From assembly GCA_009792885.1 (NCBI GenBank), contig WMCF01000006.1:3043419-3107418 (forward strand): a stretch of DNA of 64,000 nt, in the 5' to 3' direction. Every line of letters begins with the position of its first letter. The first letter of the stretch is position 1. The notes below the pieces were generated by a model, which searched no databases, was not told the DNA's origin, and saw only the letters and a list, made by a program, of their open reading frames with translations. This document shows, piece after piece, positions 37,842 through 49,616 of this stretch. The position numbers were made by a program, and so were the translations under genes. The DNA is from Eremophila alpestris peregrina. Lineage: Eukaryota; Chordata; Aves; Passeriformes; Alaudidae.

Positions 37842-37883
37842 ATGGCCGCTGCCCGCCCCGCCGGGCGCCGGCCGCGGGGCTGA
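37842..37883 (+). CDS. Candidate upstream ORF in the MTMR2 5' leader (13 codons)
   Basis: An ATG at 37842 has A at -3 and G at +4 (CAGCATGG), a strong Kozak context. It opens a 13-codon frame, MAAARPAGRRPRG, ending at TGA 37881-37883, 23 bases before the MTMR2 ATG. If transcription starts upstream of 37842, ribosomes would meet this ATG first and then need leaky scanning or reinitiation to reach MTMR2. The ORF is seen directly; its presence in the mRNA and its effect are inferred. Confidence 0.4.
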   Translation: MAAARPAGRRPRG

Positions 37884-37906
37884 GGGACGCGGGGACACCG
37901 CCCGCC

Positions 37907-37989
37907 ATGGAGGGGAGCTCCAGCTGCGAGAGCCTCGGCGCCGGGCGGGCGGCGGCGGCGCGGCCGCCCAGCGGCGACTCCCTGTCCAG
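37907..37989 (+). CDS. MTMR2: MTMR2 exon 1, N-terminal 27 residues
   Basis: MTMR2 removes the 3-phosphate from PtdIns3P and PtdIns(3,5)P2 on endosomal membranes; its loss in humans causes Charcot-Marie-Tooth type 4B1. This exon begins at an ATG in ideal context (CCGCCATGG) and encodes MEGSSSCESLG, an Ala-rich stretch, then RPPSGDSLS, ending after two bases of a Ser codon. The SSSCESL and RPPS-DSLS blocks match the mammalian N terminus, with extra Ala and Gly. The donor is AG|GTACCG, a weak match beyond GT. The first base of exon 2 completes AGC (Ser). The segment lies before the PH-GRAM domain and is expected to be disordered. PH-GRAM, phosphatase and coiled-coil parts are beyond the window. 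Confidence 0.93.
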
Positions 37990-38280
37990 GTACCGCCCGC
38001 CGCAGAGCCAGCGCCCCCGCCCGCGGGGCTCGGCCGCCGGGGAGCACCGCGGGGCGTGGGGCAGGGGGAGAGAGCGGGGAGGGGTCGCCAGGGAAAAGGA
38101 AACCGAAGGGATGGAGCTGGTGCTGCTTGCTCCCTCCGCAGGAAGCAGGCTCCCGCGTTTCCCCGGGGTCGGGTCTCTCCTGCTGGGGTGTCCCTGCGCT
38201 GGGGGTGGCTGTGGGGTGACGGAGCAGGAAAGGGAGGCGTGGGCTCTGCCCGGCTGCGGCACAGCCGCTCTCTCTTTCAG

Positions 38281-38399
38281 GCCTTTAAGCAGAGCAGGAG
38301 ATGCTACCTCCGCCGGGCTCTGGGTAAATCCCTGCACAGGCAAAGCAGTGCCCTGCCCTTGGTACCTGCGGTGAGGGATCTGGGAGATGGGCAGCACAG
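38281..38399 (+). other. MTMR2: Candidate alternative MTMR2 exon with in-frame stop
   Basis: A pyrimidine-rich acceptor (CTCTCTCTTTCAG, ending 38280) and a strong donor (CACAG|GTAAGC at 38400) delimit 119 nt shortly downstream of exon 1. Spliced to exon 1 it continues the frame as RPLSRAGDATSAG and reaches TGA at 38372-38374, so inclusion would stop the long N terminus and shift initiation downstream. As I recall, human MTMR2 has transcript variants with an extra 5' exon carrying an in-frame stop, giving an isoform that lacks about 70 N-terminal residues. The splice sites and stop are seen; use as an exon is inferred. Confidence 0.5.
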
Positions 38400-38889
38400 G
38401 TAAGCGTTGCTGGAAGGGCAGGCGCGGCACCCGCCTGGAGCTGCCGTTCAGCACGCTGCCATGCCCACGCCAGGCCTCCGAGCAAATTTCTTCAGGAGCA
38501 AATTTCTCGTGGCATGTTGGGCGTCTGTGGTTTGGCCATCATGGCTTTTTCTGGAGAGCTTGACTTTGCAGTCTGAATGGCTTGTAATGCCATGAGGGTA
38601 ATGTTCCAGGTCTTTAATACACGGAAGCTAAAAGGAGACTTTTGTGTTCTTCCACTGTCCATGAGCCACCAGCAAAATTTGAATTTTGTGATTGAAAGAA
38701 CGTCCTGCTTGGGCCTTGTGTTTGATGGAGAAGGTTGCAGTAACGTGGCAAGGGCAGGCACTGAGAGACTGATGGGGCTGGTGGAGTGCCAAGCTCTCAT
38801 GTTGTGGTAGAGCCTGGGAGCAGCATATCCTGATTGCTGCTGAAGTCTGTTCTGTCCTGTTCTGGCTGCCCTTGTCATGCCCAATTTGT

Positions 38890-39290
38890 AGAATCATAGG
38901 ATAACTCAGGCTGAAGAGATCTCAGCATCCCTGAGTCCAACCTCGTGCTCATACCAGAGACAGCTTTAAGATCAGATCAGGGTACTTCTGACTTTTAACC
39001 AGTTTGGTCTTGAAAACCTACCAAGGTGAAGTGCCCACAGCCTCTCTGGACAGCCCATCGTCAAGTCGTGTGCATCTTCCACTGGCACTGGGGCTGCTTT
39101 TTTGGTCCCCCAAATCTCTCCACACTGTCAGGGTGCTCCAGCCCCACTATCCCAGTGGTGTACTCCCTCTAGCTCCCTAGTGACTTTCCTGCACTGTGGG
39201 GCTAATACCTGGATGCAGTATTCCAGAAATGCTCTATTGAAAGCTGAGTAGAGGGGGATCCTTCCCTGGATCTCCTGGCTCTGCCTCTGT
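38890..39290 (-). mobile_element. CR1 LINE fragment, diverged, minus strand
   Basis: The left end reads AGAATCATAGGATAACTCAG, the reverse complement of a CR1 3' end. Further right, GGATGCAGTATTCCAGAAAT and AGCTGAGTAGAGGGGGATCC are typical of the more 5' part of avian CR1 in this orientation. The middle is strongly diverged. The right limit is approximate. Confidence 0.85.
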
Positions 39291-42200
39291 TCTTAGAGCC
39301 CGAGACGCCAGTGGCCACTTTTTTGCCAGCATCTCAAAGCATCTCTAAACTGCCATGCTTGGCTGTTACCCAGCTTCTCCTCAGACTCCCAAGTGCCCAT
39401 TTGCACTTGGTTTTCTTCATTCTTGAGTCCTTCATGACTCCTGACCCTCATTTCACCCTTCTTCATCAAATTTTTCTGTTCCCCGCTCTCTGTACTGGTT
39501 TCCTTGTGCCGTTCTACCAGTGCCCTGCCAGATGCCTGCAGGCTTCTTTTCCCCCTTATCTAACTGACCCAATATATTCTTCTTTTTATCTGTGCATCAG
39601 CTCAGGCAGCTTGGACCGATCTGAAGGTCATTCACTGTTAGAGGCCTATGGACACTAAAGAGAGCTTAACTCAGAAGAGCCAGTGACCTCAAGGAAGCTC
39701 CTGTTGAGCCTCTTAGCAGCATGCCCAGCACAAATGGAACCGTGAGGAAATTGAGATGATAAATCTGTTTCTGTTGAACATGCACAGGGCTGTGTCCTCC
39801 AAGCCCTGAAAGGCCCAGACTCTTAACAGATTTCTTGGGATATAAAAAAAAGTTTATTCAAAAGTTTTCAGAATCTCAAGTCTCTGCTTGAACATCTAGA
39901 ACCCATGGAAGAAAGCTAGCCAATTGGGGGGGGGGCTTTAATGTATACCAAAGAAAGTATAGGTATTTGAAATAGATTAATGTTTTTCATCTGTAATTAT
40001 TAATAAAAATACCCTCATCCTGAGTTGGTGTATGCTGTGAAACTTTTTAGTTGAAATGGTTCGAGGTTAGGGCAAAATTACAAGAAAATAAAACTAGGGT
40101 CTTGTAATGAGATGCCTGGTGACCTTCAGAATGTTTATTATCCCTTGCCAATCTAGTGATGCATATGCACAAATAAATAATTGTCTATGAATTGGACAGT
40201 AGATTGATTATCATCAGGGTTTTTTTTTTTCATGACTGTATTGCAGTTTGATTTTATACATCAGAATCTTTCTCTGAAGCTAATTGGACTATTTGTATGC
40301 ATTGAAATATACTTTCTTTAATCTCTGTGATTGTAATCTAACAGCTACACCAGCTTCAAGTTGTAACCTATGACACATTTTCACCAAATAATTTTGTTTT
40401 AAAAGAAGAAGTTAGCTTTGGGGATGATGTGAGGAACACAGTGAATCATGAGGATGCTGTCATCAGTTTTGATAATCCATTTTATTTAAAAGGAACAAAA
40501 CCCAAAAAATGACTCAAAGGTCACTCATCTCAGAATCACCATTACCTAGCCATATGAAGCCTTACCAAGGTGTAGTTACTGAATTATCTTATGCAAGATT
40601 TAGAAGACTTGGAAAAGTGCTAATATGGAATACATACAGCAGTACATTCTTTGGATTGTCTCAGTTTCTGGTTGGAAGTGTTATTATTTCTAGAGGTACT
40701 TAAGATCTAGCTCCTCAAGTAGACATGCTTGATAGAGTTTACTTATACATATGGCTGCTCATGTTTGAATAAGTGTCTTGAAGCACATTATAGGTTTGTC
40801 TTTTAATAAAGCACTTCAGGTATGGCAATAAGGGCCTTTTGACAGTGAAAGTTGCTTTGATATTTTAGTAGACCCTAGTAATGTGCATTACCTGTGGTCC
40901 TTGAGGAAGATGTGGGAATAATTAAAAGTTACCTACTTTCTGTCCCAACTAGGAAAACATTTGAAAAACTCCTAATGAAACATACAGTGTAGCTGTTTGT
41001 ACAGGGTAAAAAATGGCCAGCTCTCTGTGAAAATACCGAGTTAGTTTCAGATGAGCAGGTCACAGCTCATTAACTCAGCTGCCCTCATAGTTGTGCTGAA
41101 GCAGCTGTTCTGCTTTTCAAGTCTCAGCTGTCTCACCCAGTGCTGGCTTTGTGTGGCACGGCACCGGCTTCTGCAGCTCTCTGTGGTTTCCAAAGGTCAG
41201 GACTTAGGATGGATATTCCCCTTCCATCCTGTCATCATGGAAGACACATGACCATGAGCCAGCTACTCATAAGGAGCTGCGGTGGTATTTGACTAACTGC
41301 TTGTGAGAAGTGTTTGTGTGTCTGCAGTGTCTGTCCAGGAACAACCCGTGAGACAGAAGAAGGAGTGAGGTAAAACACTGATTCAAACATTTGATAAGCT
41401 ACAGTATTGGTTATGTTGAGAAGAGCAAGCTTTTCTCAGTGGTATGGACTGCTTTTATAGTTCTAGAATGGCCTGAGGATCCTAGGTGAGTGAGTGATAA
41501 ACACACTTCAGCTGTGCTGGTTACTCAGGCTTCTTCCAAGACCATTCTTAAAGTGAATTTGTGGGTGGGTTTGTTGTGTTGTTGTTTTTTGCAGATTTGA
41601 GGTTGTATATGGACCCTCTGACCTTTGGAATTCAAAAGAACAGCCAAAATTCCACCATAATCTTTTCCTTTTGTGAAAGGAAAGCCAGATAGAGTTGTGT
41701 ATGACTTTAGCAGAACACATGACTTTAGGGAAAAAAGTGGTGACAAACTTCGTATGTTTACTTTCCATGAGAAGTGATTAGACATTTTGTTCATGCAGTC
41801 TATGTGGTTATATTCTGTAGTTTCTGAATGAGCGTACAACTCTCTATATTCCTCAGAAAAAACATATTACAGTTCAGTCTGAACAATGGTCCAGTAAGGT
41901 ATCTGAGAGGCTTTCTGTTAGGTCTGCCAAAGATAAATTTGTATTGCCTGTGCAGAAGTGTAGTGGTGATTGTACTGTAAAAAAAACTGCCATAGGAGAT
42001 GTCAGTGATATTTCAGCATCAGTATAAAATGAAAGAAAGACAAGGCAGCGGGAAGATGTTTCCCACCAGCATGACTGTAGCAATGCTTGATGTTACTGCT
42101 TTCCTGGTTGCTTGTTACCACCTTTGTTCTGGTGTTTATCATCCCCAGAGGTCTGCAGACACGATGGATCCTGTGCACTGCACTTTTACTGAAGCATATG

Positions 42201-44100
42201 AGAGCAATCATGCTCCTTGTCTTTATGTTTGCAGGGATAACTCTGGAAACATAAACCTGGTGTAAATCAGTGCAGCAAGGTCTGTAGAACCAGTAACTCC
42301 ATGAGGTATGAACTCCCCCCTTGCCTCAAATAAGGCCCTGTCAATACCTGCTCTGATTTAAGGCTATGTTGAAGGAATTCTTTCCCCATGGGTGAGACTG
42401 ATGCTGGAAGGAGTTGGGTCTGTGGGCTGTTGGCTGAGGAGGGCTTTAGCTGTAGCACCACATTGCTACCAGATGTATGAGCTTTGCTGATTGAGTTGTT
42501 TTGTGATGAGTCATTGAAGTTAGAGTTTAGAAGGGAAGATTTTTGCCAGTTCTGGTGTTCGGTGAAATGCGAGTAGCTGTCATTTTCCTCACGGGCTTTG
42601 AGAGCACTTCTTGCATTTGATATCTTGTAAGTGCAAAGCAAGATTTCTCAAGAGTTGTCACCATTAAAGACAAGTGCATTGCTGGCTGAGTGTTGATAAT
42701 GAACTGGTTTTGCACCTCAGGAGCTTGACACTATGCCTACAACCAATTAGCGACTCCAGACAGGCTCATTATCATTGATTTTAATAAATGAGTGATAATT
42801 TCTAACACTTACTTGCAACTGAAGTCCATTCTGAGACAGGGGTGTTTTTTCTGGTGTACTGTGTATTGTGAAGATAAATAGCAGTTCTGCCTGCTTATAG
42901 ATTTGCAAAATGAGGAGAATCTTTTTAATAGGGTTTGGGGCAGAAAATAATGAAAATAACATTTAATGAAAAAGACTTTAGAGCTTTTAATTTATAGCAG
43001 TGAAGAGAAACCATTGCCTGTAAAGAATTCACAAATTATTTTTACTAGCAATCTTTGCCATGCACATTTCTGCTCCTGCATTCAGTAGAAACCATTTCTA
43101 CTTGTCTCAGAGTGCAAGACCTTCAGCTTAAAAGTTTTCCTCTGTCAGGCACATGCACATCTCTTGGTCCCGGTTCTGACCATTCAACAAAAATACTTTT
43201 TATTGATGACAAAAATATTTGGGTTTAAGCATATTTTCCATTTGAGAATATAAAATACGATTGACACACCTGCTCATTGTATTGCAATTAAGGCAATTAC
43301 ACTGGTGTTTAAAAGCCTCACAGGAATTTGCAGTATTGTAGTTTTAGCTGCTGTACAGATGGTGATGCTTTCTGTGTTGAAGAGATGGGGACCAGCTATT
43401 GAATTGTGCCTAAGCCAGGACTACTCTATTTTTAATAACGTCTGGTGGGTAATTTTACTAAGCTCTTGGAAGTGCAGTTGAGTACTGGGACTCCTTGCTG
43501 AGAGATTGGGCACAGAGTGAGAAAGTCTGAGATGAGAAACTGCAATGGAGACATGAGGCAAGATCTGACAACTGGCAAGGAGTGAAGCTAGGCTCAGAAC
43601 ACGACTCTCTTGGGCCCCATCAAGCACCGCCTGCTCTGCAGAGAGATGGTAATGCTGTGTTGACTAGCAGTCTGTTTGCTAGACAGCACTGAGTTGTACA
43701 CATAGTTCCTTAACTACAGGCTATTCACAGCATGGATGCAGAGACAGAACCTGAATTTTGAGATTGTGGGTGACCTGACAGTGTCACATGACACAATTCC
43801 TATCTGTTGCACGATTGTACTCCTTATAGGTTCACACCCATCTCGAACATACTTAGTTACCTTTTTCTGATGTTTTATCATCTCCCTTCCTTTTCTACTT
43901 CTTTTGCATCTCATGTACGGGCAAGAACTGCATTTGGAAAGGTCATAGTGCCTCTTTAATGGCTCAGCAGATCGATTGTCCACATCTTCTTTTTCATTAA
44001 TCTTTTCCAGATGACCTGCTTTGCTGTTACTGGTCTTTCAGTGCTGAGGGTATCAGCAGTGTACAAAGAGACCTGATCCATACACCAAAGGGCTTTTGTT

Positions 44101-44160
44101 GACTCAGGAGTTGGACTCAGTCATCCTTGTGGGTTCCTTCCAGTTCAGGATATTCTGTGT
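44101..44160 (+). mobile_element. CR1 LINE 3'-end fragment
   Basis: About 60 bp with GGAGTTGGACTCAGTCATCC, GGGTTCCTTCCAGTTCAGGA and TATTCTGTGT matches the sense 3' terminus of avian CR1. It is the same subtype as the piece in the MAML2 3' UTR, because both share the ACTCAGGATATTCT-type ending. Confidence 0.85.
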
Positions 44161-45362
44161 TACCCTAAAGCTTAATCAAGGAAAACAAACAGCAGGCCTT
44201 CAGTAGAAATGAGGGAAACAGTCCAGAGGTCACCTTGATATATGGGTGTTATGTACTAGTGTAGTTGTAATACAGCACATGAAAAAGTCTTTTTGTTTGT
44301 CCATGGGAAGCCCATCACACCATGAGGGAAGAGTGTGACAGGAAGGGGATGAAGTGCTTAGTTTGTAGAGATGTCTGGGATAACCCAGGGAAGTGAGAAT
44401 ACAGGAGAGACACTGGCACAGTAATTACCCCATCTTAATTTTAAACTGAAATAACATCTGGCTTTTTTATTGCCCCAGTAACTGGGAGCTAATTGAAGAA
44501 AAAAATCAGTGAAAGACAAAAAAAGAAAATCAGTGGAACTTTTCAAGTATTTGCTTTTCCCTTTCCTACCATCTGTAGTTACTTTTGCCAGAGAATGTTC
44601 TCACTCAGTAATTTTCCAGTGATTGCAAGGTAGCTCTTTTTTTGTTTCTCTCTTGCTTCTCTGCTACATGAATTCTTTGCCATTGCTTTCTAAACCCTGA
44701 TATATTTGATGAAGAGAAAGTGTTAGCAGTTTTTGAGTCCATAACCCCCTCAGGGTGATTTTCTAGTAATTTTTTTAGCTCCTTACAAATGCTCCCACTT
44801 TACAGATCTGCCTTCTGTAGTCTTCTGGCCATGGTTCCAGAATCATTAATGCTGGGTCACCCAGTGATTCAAATTTGATCTGGGTCAGGTGTGGGTGTGT
44901 GATCATATTTCTGCTGAACTATTTGGAAAAAACAGGAGTTTATGGGGGTTTTTTTCCCTTTGTTCTGGGAAGACTGGCAACACCTGTTTAGAATAAAACA
45001 ACATTTTTTATCTGGATTTATTTACTCTGATGTGGAGACTGCATGTCCAGACAAAGTGTTATACTCAAAACCTTGTTCACGGCCAAAAAGGAAGCATGTT
45101 TTTATATAGCAAAGAATTTGTTCTTATTGTAACTGCATTTTTGGAAGTCTAATCATGAGTAGTCCAGATGCAATTATTACAGAAAAATAAAGAATGCAAT
45201 TAAAACTGTTGTACCTCTAGTTCTTGGTTTCTATCCCTCTTCCTGGTGTTACGTTCACCCCTCTTCTGCTCCTCTGGGTTCCAAGGTTGCTGATTTTATT
45301 CTGATAGTAGTGAGTGTTAGAGCAAGTTGTCAGCATCGGGAGTCCTTTCCTGGGAGAAGGGA

Positions 45363-45475
45363 CCTCCCTCCCTCTTTCTCCCTCTCCCTTTCTCTCTCTC
45401 TTTCTCTCTCTCTCCTTCTCTCTCTCTCTCCCTCTCTCTTTCTCTCTCTGTCTTTCTCTCTCTCTCTTTCTTTTT
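45363..45475. repeat. Polypyrimidine (CT)n-rich microsatellite
   Basis: About 113 bases of C and T, mostly TCTC and CCTC units, broken by a single G at 45450. Arg/Glu/Lys-only frames on the minus strand and Leu/Ser frames on the plus strand are products of this repeat. Confidence 0.97.
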
Positions 45476-48344
45476 ACCTTCTTTCCTGTAGGATCCACCT
45501 GGGGTCATTTTAGTGTTTGGTGAAACAACTTTACACATATCTCTTTCCTTGATTGGTCTGCAGTTCCACATTGCATCTGAGTTTTTGCTATATATAATTG
45601 CTTTTATGAATATTAGACACTATTTCTTTGTTTTCTTTGTTATCTCTGAAGCCAGTTTTGTCTAGCTCCAGGTCTGCATTTCTTTGGTTGACCATTGGTG
45701 ACTGGTTTATGGCCATGGTCTCCGGTGCCAAGCCTGTGCCCTGTGTCTCATCCTGTGCCTCTGCTCTTCCATGCCACATCCTGTGTGTCTTCACTTCTCC
45801 AGTCCTCTGCTGTGGTACCAGGCACTTGTATTTCTCTCTACAAAGTTGCTACATTAGTGGTAAATATTCTATGTAGAAGAGCTGCATTTTACTGCTGTCT
45901 GTGCAAACTGGGCTTGTACCACACACAAACAAAGATCAAGCAGAAGGGATATACATACCTGACCAGTTACAGAAATTGTAGTCACATCTCAACCAGGTAA
46001 ACTGAAGCTACAAGCAGGCCCAGAAAAGGCAAAGCAAAAGTGGCACATCCTGAGGCCTTGAAAATTCACTACAAAGCTTATGGCCTATGAAGAACAATGG
46101 CAGTACTGAATGACAGGACTAAAAACTAACCCAACTATTTTCTTCTGTACAAAATACAACTGCTGGACTGAATATACCTCTGACCATTGCTTGGTGTTTT
46201 GTGAACAAAGTGTTCATCGTGTTTTTAGCCTGGTACAAGATGAACTGACATATGAATACTGAGCTGAGCCACAGCCTCATTCATACCTTCTGCCTTTAGT
46301 GGAAATAAAGCATTTGTGCTGTTTTAATTGCTATTTTAATAAATCCTGGTTTTTACTTCAGGTGATATCACTGCTCAGTTGTCTTCTCAAAGAGAAAGAT
46401 TGCACACATTGGTAGTAGGATTACCTTCATGAACAGATTCAGCTAAATCTGCCCAGGAAAGGGCTGGAGGCTGGGAATGAGGTTGGTGCAGCTGTGAGAT
46501 TGAAGGGTCTGTCTGCTTGCTGTGGACAGCAGATGCTGAAGGTAAGGGCAGGTCACTGGGACCTGTAGTACCAGAGATGAACTGCTGGAGGATGGCTGTC
46601 AAAATCAGTTGATTTAACCAGCAGATGGATACCTTTTACAAATCAGTATTGATCAGCATCTCACTTGTAAGTAGAACCTCTCTGAAAAATAAATGAAAAA
46701 TGTGGGATCTTCTGCTCATATTTCGCCCAAGATGACTTATGGAGTAGACTGTTCTTGAAAATTCAGGCTGTGTCTTCCAGTCTTACAACTGATGCCTCAC
46801 TCCCACACTGAGAATGAACCCCCACACCTTATGAGGGAGTACTTCCCAAGTCTTTTTCCTCAAAGGTGAAGCAACATGCTAACAGAGTAGTCACGAAACA
46901 CTGGAGTGTGAGAAGGAGGATGTGGGGGGACTGTTGGTGGATGTGTTCAAGATTTGTGCCAGCAAAGCAGTCTTGGGCCTTCAGTATTCCCACCTGTTTG
47001 GGTACACCATCTACTGATCACTGCTGTCTAGAGTACCACAGAAAAACAGAGTTCACCTTTTTTGCTTAAAGCATACTCTGATTCTGGATTCCACATTCTG
47101 ATTCTACTTTCTGCTTCTACCTTTCATACAAAAAATACAGGCATCCTGCATGAAGATTTTTCTCATCTGATTGGATTGATACAGTGTTCTGGTAGTCTCG
47201 GGGTTGGCATTTTTTCTTTTTTTTCTTTTTATTTTTGTAGACAATAAGGAAGAATGAGTCATCTCAGTTTCTCCACAGTGAGTCTAAGTAGAGCCTGCAG
47301 TGAGTAACTCAGATGTGACCACCTACACAGAACTCCCTCCCCATCATTGTGGTAAGGGCAAAGAGAGCATTGAATTTGGGTTGTTCTCAACTCCAAAAAA
47401 GGAAGGAGCTATTTCTTATCTCACAGCATTCCTATTTTTCACATGTTAACTAAATATATTAATAACTGAGAAGAGAGCAGAGATTTGTAGTCTGGTTTCC
47501 TATTTCTCCATGTATGTATATATATCTAGTTTGTCCACTAATAATTTTTCTTACATTTGGACAGTTTTAGCCATGTTTGACAGAGGAGTGAAAATAGTAA
47601 CTTGTGACAAAAATGGAGATAGGAGATGGTGCAGTAGGCTTTTCTTTACAGAAAAAAAAGTGAGTTTAATTTTCAGCACAAGGGAATACCTAGATGAGAA
47701 GGATGTCCTGAATATGTGCAGATTGTTTTGGACAAGGCTTCTCTCAAGTTGGAGAAATATTCTCTCATTTTTTGCATTTCCTTCTTTCCCTTTGCTTTCT
47801 CTGGTGTCTGCAAAAGGCTGTGTTCAGGTAAACACCCAGCAAATACAAACTACTCCGCCTCAAGACACTGATCTTCAGGAAACCAGGGTAGGATCTGGTT
47901 CAGATTGCTATATCTCCATGGGAAGTAGATATCTAAAATCTCTACCCTCAGCAGAATCAATTCACTCCACAAGTAATTCAGTGGAGCAAAGATAAGGGAC
48001 CACTCCAGGAAGGCTGAATAGTTGTCCAAACTCCACTGCCAGGGTTTCCCTTGGCTAAGTAGAAGCAAAGACACCCATGTTACCCACCAACCAGAGGCAA
48101 ACCATTCTGACTTCATTGATCATATTCCTTTTTGAGTTACTTGGTTTTTCACATATGCTGATTTCTGCTTGAGGAAGCAGAGGTGGCAGGAGGAAGCGGC
48201 TGTGGGTGATCTTAGATTAGCCCTCATTTCAGATGAATGAGAACTGATGAACAGAAAATCCTCAGATGAGCCTCCATAGTTTGTATTCCTCATTTCACTG
48301 CAAGGCAGAAAAATTTGGAAGACCTTTGTTTTCAGCACGTACCC

Positions 48345-48505
48345 TAGAAGTTCTTCCTCACGTTGAGATGGAACTTCTTGTATTTTAGTTTATGGCCATT
48401 GCCCCTCATCCTGTCACTTGGCACTACCAAGATGAGTCTGGCGTCATCCTCTCGGCACCCACCTTGGAGATCTTGAGATCCCTTCTCAGTCTTCACTTTT
48501 CACAC
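48345..48505 (-). mobile_element. CR1 LINE internal fragment, minus strand
   Basis: The + strand reads AGAAGTTCTTCCTCACGTTG, ATGGAACTTCTTGTATTTTA, GCCATTGCCCCTCATCCTGT and CTTCTCAGTCTTCACTTTTC. These are standard blocks of avian CR1 in reverse orientation. Neither the 3' terminal repeats nor the more 5' part is present, so this is an internal remnant. Confidence 0.85.
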
Positions 48506-49590
48506 AAGTGCTCTGTGTTTCTGCAAATATCTTGTGTTGTCTTAGGTGGAATTTCTGGAAATAAAGCCTCTAAATTATCAAATACTTGTCTAACTTGAGC
48601 CTTGAGGTTTTGCTAGGGACCAATTTCATGCAGGGGCTGAACTGTCAACAGAATAAAGGTGTTCCCAGTCTTTTTCGGAGCTGAATGTGGCAGAGCACAT
48701 GGCTGAGTAGTGTCTGTGAAAGCATAGCAAGGTGTTACAGTTTGCTAGGTGATACGAGACTCTCCACATTGGCTATATTTATACATCCTTTCCTTCTCCT
48801 TTTGATTTTTCCCAGGATGGAACAAGTAATGTCATTGATTAATAAATCACTGGTATTTTTAATTCCTGTGGGTGTTACATTTATTGGGGTGAGGGGGTTG
48901 TGTGCAATGTGTTTTAAAGAAAATCAGAAAGTTTAACAATATGTTTAAGGTGTTTCTTAAATAGGGACATAGCAAGGAAGCGAAAGAAAAACTGAGAAAG
49001 CACATGAACTGTGAGAAGTACACGTAAATTTGGTTAATATAAACACAACTGGTTCTTAATACACACTAGGAATTGAGGCACTGACAGAATACCAATTGTC
49101 AAAGAGAAGTTATGTCTGTCTTTTTATTCAGTTCTTATTTTTGTCCTAAGGTAAGTACTTATTAATATAATTCTTGTTTCTCTTTCTTTCCCTGATCAAG
49201 TTAATAGATTTTTTTCCTAAAAAATACACAAGCAAATGAAAGATTTTATGTTCTGTGTTTCTTTTTTTTTTTTTTTTTTCTTTTTGTTATTTCTCCTTGG
49301 TCTCCGGTTCTGGACTAATTTTTGCAACTTTGCATGAGAATGTCTGAATTTGCATCAAAACCATGATAATTTTTTACTTGTATGTCTTCCTCTGGCCTCA
49401 TAAGTTTTTAAAGAAAGGGTGTCAGTGTTTATGAGGTAGATCTAAATATTGATTAACTGCAAGGGTGATTTTGAATTGTATGTAGGATTTCCATCATGGC
49501 TTTTGTCTTTATTAAAAATACTTGTGGAGACAGTTGGATGTTGCCAGCTCTTTCTTCTGTGGGATGCAGTGGGAAATCTGAGTTTGTTCT

Positions 49591-49616
49591 GATGTAGGAG
49601 ATAGATGTAGGAGATA
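49591..49616. repeat. Exact 13-bp tandem duplication
   Basis: GATGTAGGAGATA occurs twice without a gap or mismatch. It is a small local duplication in MTMR2 intron 1 with no apparent function. Confidence 0.9.

Larger units (their letters stand above)
37640..38240 (+). promoter_or_regulatory. MTMR2: MTMR2 CpG-island promoter
   Basis: Base composition changes abruptly to GC-rich with dense CpG, strongest at about 37730-38060, around the MTMR2 start codon. GC boxes are visible (GGGGCGG near 37739, CCGCCCC in several places), and an inverted CCAAT box (ATTGG) lies near 37632. No TATA box is seen close to the start. This is the usual CpG-island, TATA-less promoter of a widely expressed gene. The transcription start is not fixed by the sequence. 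A long minus-strand frame overlaps the island but looks like a GC-rich artefact. Confidence 0.85.

Noticed and set aside
37907..38374. 155-codon frame reading from MTMR2 exon 1 into the intron as a stand-alone protein
   Set aside because: Only the first 27 codons match MTMR2; the rest is intron read-through. Its last part overlaps the candidate alternative exon, reported separately.
37630..38454. 274-codon minus-strand frame over the CpG island, as a possible divergent gene
   Set aside because: GC-rich DNA has few stop codons; the product is Arg/Pro/Ala/Gly-rich low complexity, with no domain and no family I recognise. A divergent non-coding transcript remains possible.
45217..45571. Arg/Glu/Lys-rich and Leu/Ser-rich frames
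   Set aside because: They are translations of the CT microsatellite.
45950..46350. Possible LTR or 3' exon, because two AATAAA signals occur near 46304 and 46338
   Set aside because: No terminal repeats, TATA box at the right distance or splice context was found; AATAAA is common in AT-rich introns.
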